Source: Magicicada cassinii | Taxonomy: Eukaryota; Arthropoda; Insecta; Hemiptera; Cicadidae | Reading direction: 5' to 3' | NCBI GenBank assembly: GCA_028571305.1 | Contig: JAOXNS010355404.1 | Span: 1-20,806, forward strand | DNA length: 20,806 nucleotides | Shown: piece after piece, positions 1 through 8,519 of the stretch | Layout: each line of letters starts with the position of its first letter | How positions within the stretch are numbered: the first letter of the stretch is position 1 | Notes under the pieces: model-generated | What the model was told of the DNA's origin: nothing | The model's input: only the letters and a program-made list of their open reading frames with translations | Databases searched by the model: none | Program-made: the position numbers and the translations under genes

Positions 1-1
1 A

Positions 2-265
2 CAAACAGAGAAACACATAACAAAACGAACAAAACGCAAATAGATAGGTAGGCAGTAACTGTTGCACGTTGGTTTCGAAACGAGCATAGCTGCTAACTGA
101 GCGTTTTACCAGTTCGTGCAGCGGCAACACATTGGTTGGACGAATGTCCCCCTCCCGTTTGCACAGTGCAACTACTACGAGGTCAATGACCACGCAGTAA
201 AACATTGCCGATGTCTGAGCCGGCAACACAAGACGGTGCAAATGCACATAAGTTCGACAGAAATG
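2..265 (-). other. CpG-rich segment with open frame running off the window edge
   Basis: Between about 60 and 250 the sequence is much richer in G, C and CpG (about 14 CpG in 200 bases) than the AT-rich DNA after it. On the minus strand one frame stays open for about 88 codons, from just after a stop at 266-268 to the left edge; its first ATG is at 203-205 and the peptide starts MFYCVVIDLVVVALCKREGD. The same codon register is also open on the plus strand from 101 to about 280, so the openness may only reflect low AT content. I recognise no domain. It could be part of a CpG-rich promoter or first exon of a gene lying to the left, or neutral GC-rich sequence. Confidence 0.2.
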
Positions 266-375
266 CTATGCTTTTCTTAAAGTTTCCCTGCTAATATTGT
301 TCTGATTTTAAATTATTCAACAAATAAACTATTTATTCAGCAATATAATTAATATTATTTTCTTTCATTTCCCGG

Positions 376-414
376 ACTGTTACCGCCGGCAGCAACAGTT
401 ACGTGGACGCCACG
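376..414. repeat. Two adjacent short hairpins
   Basis: ACTGTT at 376-381 pairs with AACAGT at 394-399 around a GC-rich 12-base loop. CGTGG at 402-406 pairs with CCACG at 410-414 around 3 bases. Both sit in a GC-rich patch inside otherwise AT-rich DNA, directly before a short GAT-rich run. No function can be assigned. Confidence 0.4.
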
Positions 415-429
415 CTACTGATGATGATG

Positions 430-1350
430 TGATGAATGAAACTGCATGGCGCCTGATATGTACAGGAAAATAACAGCAGAAATGTATACAATACAAACAT
501 TTAAATTAAATACAACTCTGTATTTCACACAACTAACTGAATAATCAAACGGTTTCAAACAATACAGAGTTTCAGTCCCTTCGTAATCGTACAATTCGTA
601 AAGCACTCACTCGGCGTAATTAAAAAGAATCCGCACACAATAAAAGTCTACTCGTGTAACGGTTAGAAAAAGTTTCAATTGAAACACATGATTAAGCTGT
701 GAGCAATGAAGTTTGTTAGGTCGTAAAAAACAATTACTTCTTCGCCAACTTTCTGACAAAAGAGGGGAGAGAGAAAGAGAGAGTTGTACGAGGAAGAAGT
801 TTAAATCAGAATGAAAGTTAATGGCATTGTTAGAACTTGAGAAATTAATAATCTGCTTTTGTTGAAACACAGTCTCCCTCTTGTACTTTATAAATACTTC
901 TCTTTTACTTTTTTCCCTTAATCCTTCAGTATTTTCTGCATGAACTTTAAATCTCCTCTTTTCTTTTTTTTTCAAAATTACAGCGACTCTAAGCCAGCTT
1001 AAACAATAAAAATATTGTTACTGTATATATTTCATTGTTAGTAAAACAGAGAGGAGTAAATGTATAGGCATAGAATTGTTTGAATTGTATTTTATTTTAA
1101 TCATATGATCTGCAATATTTTTAAAAAAGCAGATTATTATTTTACACTCACTAAGGCATAATAGTAGCCTATATGTAGACTAATATTAACATACAACATG
1201 TAAGTTAAAATTATTTAAATTTAAATTTTTACACTTAATTATGATACTCATATTTAGATTTAAGTCTTACACGTTTGAAATAAAATTATTTACTCACATA
1301 TATTTATTATTTAGAAGAACTAAAATAGTTAACTTTATTATCTGAGTCAG
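430..1350. other. AT-rich stretch without a supported gene
   Basis: Mostly low-GC sequence. A GA-rich purine tract lies at about 762-785. The minus strand has an open frame of 122 codons at 607-975 (lysine-rich start, no recognisable domain); a frame of that length is not surprising by chance in this much sequence, and it shows no exon signals, so it is not called as a gene. Confidence 0.5.
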
Positions 1351-1644
1351 TTTCCTATGAGTCTGATGTGTTCATTTGATGACATCTGGCAGTTCACCTG
1401 TATATTTGAAACGTCAGTATTAGACGTACTGTATACATTCGAAAGGAAACTTCCGAATATGTTTATAAATCTACACGTGTTGTTAGAATATGAAGAGGAA
1501 AAACAGCGAATGCATGAAACGTCTCAAGTCATCAGCTTTAATTCTTACATTAGCTTGCGGAGATTGGAATGGAGTCGTTCCCTAAAAATAGACGGGAACC
1601 GTGTTGCGACGACATCCAGCAGGCAGAGTTAGGTCTAGCGGAAA

Positions 1645-1701
1645 GTCTGCGTGATCTCAAGTGGTTAAGATTCAGTGTCCTCTCTGCAGAGGAATCGAGA
1701 T
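1645..1701 (+). repeat. tRNA-like A-box/B-box remnant, possible SINE head
   Basis: TGATCTCAAGTGGTTAAGA at 1652-1670 resembles the internal A-box and D-arm of serine/leucine tRNAs (TGGCCGAGTGGTTAAGG). About 20 bases later GGAATCGAGA at 1691-1700 weakly resembles the B-box (GGTTCGANNCC). The hairpin CCTCTCTGCAGAGG lies between them. There is no complete cloverleaf or acceptor stem, so this is not a tRNA gene. A degraded tRNA-derived SINE head is the likeliest explanation, but chance similarity is possible. Confidence 0.25.
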
Positions 1702-1994
1702 AGCTAAACAACAATATAGAAGCAGCTGAAGAAGGTGCATATTGTTACGCGATTACAGAACGTTCTACATGTGTCTCGGCTACTCCAGTAGAGCCTAGAT
1801 GTAATGTTAGTGTGCGTACGTGACACTTAGCATGCAAGGCAGTGTTACGTAATACGGAACATGCTCGTATATTCGATAGTGTTGTTCGACAAGCTTCTCA
1901 ACTACCCCAACGGTGCTTGTTCCTACCAAGGCCGTGCTGAAGTATCCTCTAGAATTTTCGATTGCTTGTTAAGGATGCATATTACTGAACCCTG

Positions 1995-2060
1995 CAGACT
2001 ATAAAGAGCCACACCTCCCATTTAGTTTTGAGTTATTGTCGGGCGATTTACACAGTGCGT
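1995..2060 (+). promoter_or_regulatory. Core-promoter-like sequence (TATA box)
   Basis: TATAAAG at 2000-2006 is followed about 25 bases later by TTAGTTT, an arthropod initiator-like sequence, in a locally less AT-rich stretch. This spacing fits a TATA/initiator promoter reading rightward. No clear coding exon follows; downstream sequence to 2560 is AT-rich and full of stops. It could be a host promoter, the promoter of an unrecognised repeat, or chance. Confidence 0.25.
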
Positions 2061-2559
2061 CTCAAATGGTGTATTAGTGAAAAGTGATTTATAGTGCGGA
2101 ATTCTTTATAGTTGACATTATTATTTGTGCGGTCAGATGTGCTCGAATTATTGTACGAGTATGATCTTGTTGAATAACTTGTTGATTTCAAACTGTTGGG
2201 ACAATTGAAGCTGGTTTTTAGTAACTTCATTGGTATCTTGTATTTTTGTTTTCCATTGTACCATACCATTAGGAAGACCGTCGTAACAATATTTGATAAT
2301 AAATTTAATATAATTTTTTGATTACGATATCTCACACTTTAAATTATTAAATATATTAGATTTTATTTTTACTCTGGAGGATAAAGTGTAAAGTTAGCGG
2401 AGGCACTGCACAATATTACTGGCGAACGGTGAGGTTGAACACAGCAATCTTACCGCATGCTTCCCACCAAAGGTTCCGAAGACAAATGTCTGACATGTAC
2501 GTGTCGACCAACTAATTATTTTTGTTTTTAATATGTTAATAATGTGACATAAATAGCGC

Positions 2560-2873
2560 TATTGTGCCGTATACACGACTTCGTGGCTGTTTCCTATCCT
2601 GTCTCTGTTGTGTTTATGTAACTGTTAGCAGCCGACAACACGACATGCGGGTTTGGTTGTCTCGTCGTCGAATACTTTTACCTGACCTTTGATCCGAACA
2701 ATGAACAGATGATATTTAGGAATTGCCGTTAAGAAGAGCGCACGCCCCACGAGTCCGCGTCTGCGTCTCGCTTCCTTCACTAACGACGTGTGTAGGCGGG
2801 AGTGTTTGTGAGCTACAAGCGCGCACTGTAATAAATCATTCGTTAATTGTGTTATGTAAAAATTAAAGTGCAT
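2560..2873 (-). other. CpG-rich island with candidate minus-strand first exon
   Basis: CpG dinucleotides are dense here (for example 2740-2840) against AT-rich flanks, as in an unmethylated promoter or 5' exon. On the minus strand a frame runs from an ATG at 2873 to a stop at 2625. Inside it AAAGGTCAG|GTAAAAGT matches a splice donor, with the exon ending at 2682, so a coding exon of about 64 codons (2682-2873) is possible. The peptide is basic in the middle (KEARRRRG) with no domain I recognise. A non-coding 5' exon or a promoter with incidental openness are equally good readings. Confidence 0.25.
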
Positions 2874-3104
2874 ACAGTAATAAGGAATAATGAAACGCGA
2901 GAGTAATCTTACCTGCTGAAAGATTCGATTTATTCTGGGAAATTCTTACAAAAAACAATAATTACTATACCATATTTCTAACTATGGGTGTAGCTGAGCC
3001 AGACGCGTTTCTTTTGTCCAAAATCTATCTATACTACCTACTATCAATCTATAATTACACTTTAATTTTATTATAATTGTGATTGTGAGATTCTCTGCGA
3101 CAAC

Positions 3105-3480
3105 TGTCATCGTCATCATCTTCTTCGCATTATGGTGTGTCCAAGCTGCTGCCTGTTTCGCGTTGAAAGATGCTCCAACCATCTCTTTACTGGGTCTGAC
3201 CACACAGCTGTTGTCCTATAGGTTTGTATTTCCACACTTGTTTGGCCAGTTGGGCAGTCTGGAATCTGACATGCTTTCTAAGTGTTCTTTCCACCGTTGT
3301 TTATAATCTTTTAATCGTTCGTTCCAGGTAAAATTTTGTAATTATTCTCTTACGACATCATTCTTTGTACGATCAAGTTTAGAACACCTTTCAACACCTC
3401 TTAAGAACGCTGTTTCCAAGGCCTGTATTTTACTTTCTAATAGGAGAGTACAGGGACCGGCATAACTATGTGCAACTACA
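3105..3480 (-). mobile_element. LINE 3'-end fragment (RTE/CR1-like), copy 1
   Basis: The minus strand encodes the C-terminal end of an insect non-LTR retrotransposon polyprotein, after the reverse transcriptase domain. Readable pieces in order are ESKIQALETAFLRGVERC, KLDRTKNDVVRE, WNERLKDYKQRWKEHLESM and SDSRLPNW, then in another frame VKRWLEH. These match the familiar pattern SRIQAAEMRFLRGV...RNEDIREEL...NERIKEYRQRWxEHLxRM...GRRxxGRPxKRW. The element ends in a GAAGAAGATGATGACGATG tail (minus strand) rather than polyA, usual for this LINE type. It is 5' truncated and carries at least two in-frame stops and one frameshift. No convincing target-site duplication was found. The exact clade (RTE, CR1 or a relative) cannot be fixed from this short C-terminal piece. 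Confidence 0.75.
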
Positions 3481-3558
3481 ATTTTGTGTCTCGACGCACC
3501 TTGTTTCTAAAAATACGGCTGATTGTCCCACAGATCGTCTGGAACTTACCTAACGAAT

Positions 3559-3582
3559 ATCACGTAACGTGATTATCACGTT
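3559..3582. repeat. Overlapping ACGTGAT palindromes
   Basis: ATCACGTAACGTGAT (3559-3573) is a perfect inverted repeat with a one-base centre. It overlaps AACGTGATTATCACGTT (3566-3582), a second one with 8-base arms, so the heptamer ATCACGT appears three times in alternating orientation. ACGTG is a core of several bHLH-PAS/bZIP sites, but no regulatory role is shown. Confidence 0.5.
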
Positions 3583-3648
3583 ATTATATAGTGTTATAAA
3601 CTGTTCTACTAGCTTATAAATTGTTGTTAGATGCGATTATATTCGTAG

Positions 3649-3683
3649 CTGAAGGCGGTTGCGGATTCAGCGGCCGAAACGTT
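3649..3683 (+). other. Hammerhead-like motif (CTGAAG ... CGAAACGTTG)
   Basis: CTGAAG at 3649-3654 is followed by GCGGTTG, a 6-base loop and CAGCGGC, which can pair over 6 of 7 positions including one G-U, then CGAAACGTTG at 3674-3683. This order matches the core of a hammerhead ribozyme (CUGANGA, stem II, GAAA), a motif known from Penelope-like retroelements and some other repeats. The final A of CUGANGA is not conserved and I did not find clear stems I and III, so at best it is a decayed copy. Confidence 0.25.
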
Positions 3684-3829
3684 GATTTAATTTTAAAGTA
3701 CGAGAATGACGATTGGAGTCCGAAACATTTTTCTAAACACAGCTCACAAGTTTGGGATGGCAGAAAATAAGAAGTTTGTAGTGGACGAAGGTAAACAAAT
3801 TGTTTAACATTCATTGATGATGGCAGAGT

Positions 3830-4590
3830 CCCTATTAATCCATTATAACAGGCAATTACTGTAATTTGATTTATATATAAAACTAAAAGACATCATGTGT
3901 CTGTAATTCTACACAGAATGTATAGTTGTTTGTGGCGTTGATTTAGACAAAACATACTAGTTTCAGTACTACAATTGTCATCTGTACTACTTACAACTGT
4001 CTGTTGGCAAATTACTTACTATCAACACAGATCTAAAGACACTGCACTATAAAAACTGTTTCAATAAACATTCTTTCCAAGCCTTTGGCCACATGTATGC
4101 ACTATGTCAGAATCCTGAGTAATTTTAGTATTAAAAAAATTATAGTTCTTTTACAACAAATCTATTTTTAGTACTACACTAAAATCTATGAATGTAAAAT
4201 ACATAGATATACATTCTATAAAAAACATGAAGCATATTAAAAGACAAACAAAAATTGGACTTGTTACAAAATTTTGATACTTATTTCTCTACAAACTATG
4301 AATTTGATTTTGCTAATTCTATTTTACAGTTTCATAATAATTGTAAGTTCTACTAGCTTCGCTCATATTTTAACAAAATCTTGCCGTTGTATGATGTAAC
4401 ATAAAACATTTGGATAAACAACACGTTATCAATGTTTTGTCATTACTGTCTTTACTGTGTAACTATCTGACAGATTGTAATAAACACATGACAACTATGT
4501 ACTTACAAACCTATTTCTAGCAAGTGCTTGAGTGTAATAAACATTTTGTTTATTAAATGAGTCTGTTATCTACAGCAGAAGTACTGCCTG
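3830..4590. other. AT-rich stretch, nothing recognised
   Basis: Low-complexity AT-rich DNA with stops in all frames. No repeat family, coding segment or RNA structure could be supported. Confidence 0.5.
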
Positions 4591-4614
4591 CTTACCTGAC
4601 ATTAGTCCACTTAC

Positions 4615-4671
4615 CTGCAATGACGCTGGCATCTCTTGGCGTTGGGCTGGTTCCGGTGTGCAAGCAACCGA
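4615..4671 (-). other. Candidate small exon with two tandem splice donors
   Basis: A short GC-richer island lies in AT-rich DNA. On the minus strand it reads in one frame as SVACTPEPAQRQEMPASLQ and ends in CAG|GTAAGT, a consensus splice donor, at 4615/4614. A second consensus donor, CAG|GTAAGC, lies 19 bases further on at 4596/4595. The upstream acceptor would be AAATAAAG|TCGG at 4672, which lacks a good pyrimidine tract; that is the main weakness. Another CAGGTAAGT occurs inside the LINE at about 12610, so the donor motif alone is not proof. Confidence 0.25.
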
Positions 4672-4764
4672 CTTTATTTTTTCTTCAAATTTTCAATTAC
4701 AAACATACAATTTTATGCTTACAGTTACAGTATTTTGGTAACATTGACATAAATGCAAATAATA

Positions 4765-5490
4765 TTTACAGTGGCTGACAAAGTAATGTGTTATTTTTTA
4801 TGCTGCACAAACATAATTACTTGTGACTGTCTGCGCTTTCTTTCAATACATGATGAGAGGCACACATTCCTTATAACAAAGCTACATAATTCCTCTTTGT
4901 TTGAATCTTACAATTAAAAAAAGCTACCATAACAATCCAAAATAGGGTCTAAGCTTGTCGCACAGCATTTGGGGGAGGGGGAGGCAAGAATGTTCACCAC
5001 CGTATGAGGTTTGATCAAAAACACAATGCAATTTTTTTGTTTTTGAGGAATTGAAAAATATAAAATTATACACTTAGCCACAGTAATGTGCTTAAGGCAA
5101 ATGGTTAATTACAATCATCTGTTTATCTTAATCATAAAGAAGATACAATAATTATTTTCACCTTGAGCATGACTAACTAGAAATGCTTTCCAATACAATT
5201 ATATGTGAAATGTGATATTCAGGTACAGTGGATACTTTCATCACTTTACATGTTTAATTGTTTAAACAACCAATTTCTAGAAAATATCATACAATAAATG
5301 GTAACCTATAATTTAGAATGATGTTATAGAAAAAAACATTAAGCTAATCACTCTGGCATTTCCAATGTGATAAAACATTAATGAGTGAAGACTAACCTCC
5401 TCCCACAGAATAAGTCAGTGATGAGCTTATGAGCAGTTAGTTACATCTTTACTGTTGCATATTACAGTGGTTTGACTAGTGATTCTGAGC
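4765..5490. other. AT-rich stretch with a lone transposon-end-like motif and a G-run
   Basis: TACAGTGGCTGACAAAGTA at 4768-4786 resembles the terminal inverted repeat of some Tc1-like elements, but no inverted partner was found. GGGGGAGGGGGAGG at 4971-4984 is an isolated G-rich run. A good-looking plus-strand splice acceptor (GACTAAC branch site, CTCCTCCCACAG) occurs at about 5390-5408, followed at once by stops. No gene is supported. Confidence 0.3.
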
Positions 5491-5498
5491 AGTTTAGT

Positions 5499-5720
5499 CT
5501 AGTAGTTAAGTGTTATTATCATCAGCTTAGTTAAGTGTTGCAATATGGTATTAATTACTACAAGTGGTTGCTGGACACCTACACTACACTGTTCAGAATA
5601 TCCCTTATTATTTTTTTGAACAGTTTGTTTCGGTAACTTCACTTGTTCTGAGTCGCCACACACAGCTTGTAATTTACAAACACAAGCCAATACGCATAAC
5701 AAAGTTTTTGCACACGTCAT
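5499..5720 (-). CDS. Hypothetical secreted-type peptide or first coding exon
   Basis: This minus-strand frame of 73 codons starts MTCAKTLLCVLACVCKLQ and continues to AVCGDSEQVKLPKQ. The start has the plan of a signal peptide: a short n-region with one lysine, a hydrophobic core (TLLCVLACVC), and a small-residue cleavage region (AVCG-D). An in-frame TAG lies five codons upstream, so the ATG at 5718-5720 is the natural start, though its context (TCTT before ATG) is poor. The second half is less protein-like and could be intron read-through; GTGTAG|GTGTCC is a weak possible donor. No family is recognised. A chance frame is quite possible. Confidence 0.25.
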   Translation of the reverse strand: MTCAKTLLCVLACVCKLQAVCGDSEQVKLPKQTVQKNNKGYSEQCSVGVQQPLVVINTILQHLTKLMIITLNY

Positions 5721-6083
5721 AAGACGGGACTTCTACATTATTCTTTTCAAGTTATTCTACAAAAGATATCATTAATTCAATTACAAATTATAACTGACAA
5801 TTACAAAAACAACTTTAACTAAGTTTTCTTTAACATTACGTTTATGAACTCGTTTCCTGACAGACCATTTTGTCACTTTCATATAAAATGATATGCTTTA
5901 ATTAAACCTTAACTCTACATACAGCACAGTATCATGTAATTACAATATGGAATTGTCATATCTGGGGAAAAGCAAAGAGACAATATACAAAAGCCGTTAG
6001 TTATTTCCAACTCCTATGCATTCTAATTTCATCCTCATTTTCTTCAAGAGCATTGCACATAAGAAACTATAAATTTCCTTCTG

Positions 6084-6084
<1 letters not shown>

Positions 6085-6130
<46 letters not shown>
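6085..6130. repeat. (CA)23 microsatellite
   Basis: An uninterrupted CA dinucleotide run of 46 bases, read directly. Its length suggests it is probably polymorphic. Confidence 0.98.
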
Positions 6131-6132
<2 letters not shown>

Positions 6133-7086
6133 TGAGGAGGAAGATACTAAAGCACATGTTGAAGCTTAGAGAAAGGAATGGGTAGTAAGAAGGCGGACAC
6201 ACCCGGAATGCCAACCACGACGAAAGTACTGTACAACAGTCTTCGGAAATCTACAAAAGCGCGCGCACATACTCATTTGTTTACATTCAACTGTGCACGA
6301 AAATTCAATTATAAAGAAAGACATTGTGTTCAGTGTACTGATAGTCTTTTCGGCGTGTGATAGTAGTCAGGTGATGGATTAGATGCGATCACTGCTGGAT
6401 AATTGCATTGCTACGAGACAGGGAACTAATCTACGAACAAAGTGCGTGCTCGTGCACTCTGGTTACATATCCAAGCAACTTTATACATTGACACAACAAT
6501 TATCACTTGTATGTTGTTGTTGTTGACCTCTAGTCTCTCGTTACTGCTACATGATCTTATTGCTGAAAGTTGCTAGCAACTGTTGAGGTGTGTGATAAAT
6601 ATTCTGTTTTTCTAATGTTATTTTAGGGTAAAACAGATGTTACAGATTCAGTAAATTGTAATGCAGTGAACTGTTTCTACAACAAGGGACAGCCTAAGTT
6701 ATTACTGCATCAACTGTTATAGAATACACAGAAATTACACTGTTGTACACCACTGTATAAACATTCGCGATTAGCATTTTCAAACCTCTCAGCTCATCAG
6801 ATAAGAACTATATCTCTGTTTGTGTTTGTTATTATAACCATTAACACACCTTTATTAATTAAATATTATAGAATAAACTGATTTGATGGTAGTCGCCACT
6901 TTCATCCGTGAAACATGGAGTCCCTATTCGAAGGGCTAAAGTCGGTTGGTGAATGTTTACCTTGGCTATGTAATTAACTGTATGTGCGTTCAGAGAACGT
7001 TTAGGCCTACTTACAAAAATTAACTGCATATACGCGTTCTGAATTTAAAATGAAAAAACTACCTTATAGAAAAGTAGAGTATACGT
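6131..7086. other. No recognised gene
   Basis: The first 230 bases (about 6180-6330) are locally GC- and CpG-richer (GCGCGC at 6259) and hold a 60-codon plus-strand frame (6178-6360) without a recognisable motif. The rest is AT-rich with dispersed stops. No exon, repeat family or RNA gene could be supported. Confidence 0.4.
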
Positions 7087-7114
7087 GGTGTGAGTGAGGG
7101 TGTGTGTGTGTGTT
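7087..7114. repeat. Imperfect GT-rich tract
   Basis: A degenerate GT run with an uninterrupted (TG)6 core lies directly before the 26-bp tandem duplication. Confidence 0.8.
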
Positions 7115-7166
7115 TTGTATTACGTAATGTTCTCTTTATGTTGTATTACATAACGTTCTCTTCAGT
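7115..7166. repeat. Two-copy 26-bp tandem duplication
   Basis: Unit 1 (7115-7140) begins TTGTATTACGTAATGTTCTC and unit 2 (7141-7166) begins TTGTATTACATAACGTTCTC, differing at only two of the first 22 bases and then diverging at the end. Its position next to a GT tract suggests replication slippage. Confidence 0.85.
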
Positions 7167-7189
7167 GCTCTTTTGTGGCAGGAGTCAGC

Positions 7190-7201
7190 CGATCCGGATC
7201 G
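7190..7201. repeat. Perfect 12-bp palindrome CGATCCGGATCG
   Basis: A perfect self-complementary 12-mer, read directly, in a locally GC-richer patch (about 7180-7260). No function can be assigned. Confidence 0.6.
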
Positions 7202-7362
7202 TCTTATGTTACTACTGTCAAGACTGGGACGTGGCGTAGGCTCTACGACCAGTTGTTGCGGTTAAATTTATTTGTTGACTTCCGTCTCCATTTGCATACC
7301 CCCACATTGTATAAAGGTCAATTCGTAGAACCATAGAAAAGTGATTAATAACTCTGACCAGC

Positions 7363-7374
7363 AGTTTAGTAGGT
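7363..7374 (+). repeat. Left target-site duplication of LINE copy 2
   Basis: AGTTTAGTAGGT at 7363-7374 is repeated exactly at 7750-7761, flanking the LINE fragment on both sides. This is the footprint of target-primed reverse transcription. Confidence 0.85.
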
Positions 7375-7749
7375 CAAAACAATAGCAACGGCAATATCTA
7401 CACTACTGTATGTTCTGAAACTTGGATCATAAAGAAAAAAGATGAACAGAAGATGCGAACAGCAGAAATGAAATTTTTGAGATCAGTTAAAGGTGTAATA
7501 AACGAGATCATATAAGAAATGAGGATATAAGAAGTGATTTAGATATTTTTACAGTCAATGAAAGGATTAAAGAATACATAAGAAAATGGATTCAACACAT
7601 AGATAGAATGAAAGAAGGTAAAACACCGAAGATAGCGGAAGATTACAACCCTAGAGGCAGAAGAAAAATTGGTAAGCCTAAGAAAAGGAGGATTGTGGAA
7701 TAGGAACAGGCCGCTAAAGCCTAAAATCGTTAAGAAGATGATGATCATG
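7375..7749 (+). mobile_element. 5'-truncated LINE 3' end (RTE/CR1-like), copy 2
   Basis: A 375-base insertion between two identical 12-base target-site duplications. It encodes the C-terminal end of an insect non-LTR retrotransposon protein: TIATAISTLLY, then after a one-base shift SETWIIKKKDEQKMRTAEMK and FLRSVKG, then RNEDIRSDLDIFTVNERIKE, YIRKWIQHIDRM and YNPRGRRKIGKPKKR. These match YGSETWxxxKKxExRLxxAEMKFLRxVxG...GRRxxGRPxKRW of related elements. It ends in AAGAAGATGATGATCATG, a GAT-type tail without polyA. Several frameshifts make it non-coding. It belongs to the same family as the fragments at 3105-3480 and 11025-11355, in the opposite orientation. The near-perfect duplication suggests a moderate age. 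Confidence 0.9.
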
Positions 7750-7761
7750 AGTTTAGTAGGT
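7750..7761 (+). repeat. Right target-site duplication of LINE copy 2
   Basis: Exact second copy of AGTTTAGTAGGT, immediately after the GAT-rich LINE tail. Confidence 0.85.
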
Positions 7762-8350
7762 GATAACCGATTATATTTACACATTTCTGTCTTAATTGAC
7801 CTTATACAAGGAAACTGTTAGTGAACCGAACGCCAGTGTCTGTCATGATCACCATATAAATTACAAGCTGCATCTCTAGTACCTTGATCAATCGTCATCA
7901 CATAGTTAATTTGCTAACCGGTAAAGAGTTAAACTTAACTGAAATTTAAAATTATAATAGAAGGGAAACTATGCTTTCGAATGCACAATATCTAAATTAG
8001 TCACACAACTATCTCGACATGAACGGAACAACGTGTGCAGTCAATGATTCAAAATTGTGTAACGTAGAAACTTGGCGGTGTGAGGAAGTGGGAGAAGCTG
8101 TGCCTGACCTTGGATCACCGATTTAATTCAGAGTTTACAAGCCAATGTTTTGTCTTTTCTTGTACGTGTACTGACTGGATCAACTGTCTTTTCTGATTTA
8201 CTAGGATTGAATCCAAGATTTTTTTTACATCAAGCTTTTTTCAAGATTTCTAAGTTAAAAACCTGTCGTCTTTAAAAGGCGTTTTAAAATGTATAGTTAT
8301 CAAGTGTTTGCTTTTTTGGTAGTATAGCCACACAGGACATGTAGAAGACA
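7762..8350. other. No recognised gene
   Basis: AT-rich sequence with stops in all frames and no repeat or structure I can name. Confidence 0.45.
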
Positions 8351-8356
8351 CCCACT

Positions 8357-8384
8357 ACGGAGGTGACACCTAGAATACCTCCGT
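8357..8384. repeat. 8-bp stem, 12-base loop hairpin
   Basis: ACGGAGGT (8357-8364) pairs perfectly with ACCTCCGT (8377-8384). It lies in a GC-richer patch (about 8335-8515) that also holds a 72-codon minus-strand frame (8284-8502) with no recognised domain. The patch may be part of an unidentified repeat or an exon. Confidence 0.5.
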
Positions 8385-8519
8385 TCTCTTGACAGCAAAA
8401 AGGATGGAGGTCAACTCCTTCAAATGATCTTATTTTGGCGCTTCGGGCTTCATCTTTCAAAGGAGGAAGGTTATATTTTCTGTCGTGTCGTGCACACTCC
8501 ACACGTCTGCATATAAATA

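Noticed and set aside
607-975. 122-codon minus-strand open frame
   Set aside because: It is the longest frame in the window, but such a length is expected about once by chance here; composition follows AT-rich DNA and a purine tract, with no domain, start context or splice signals.
1357-1632. 91-codon plus-strand open frame
   Set aside because: No recognisable motif, no upstream promoter or downstream exon signals; similar frames arise by chance.
4768-4786. Lone Tc1-like terminal repeat TACAGTGGCTGACAAAGTA
   Set aside because: No inverted partner or transposase remnant was found nearby, so an element cannot be called.
5390-5410. Strong-looking plus-strand splice acceptor
   Set aside because: All three frames hit stops within about 10 codons and no upstream donor-bearing exon is apparent.
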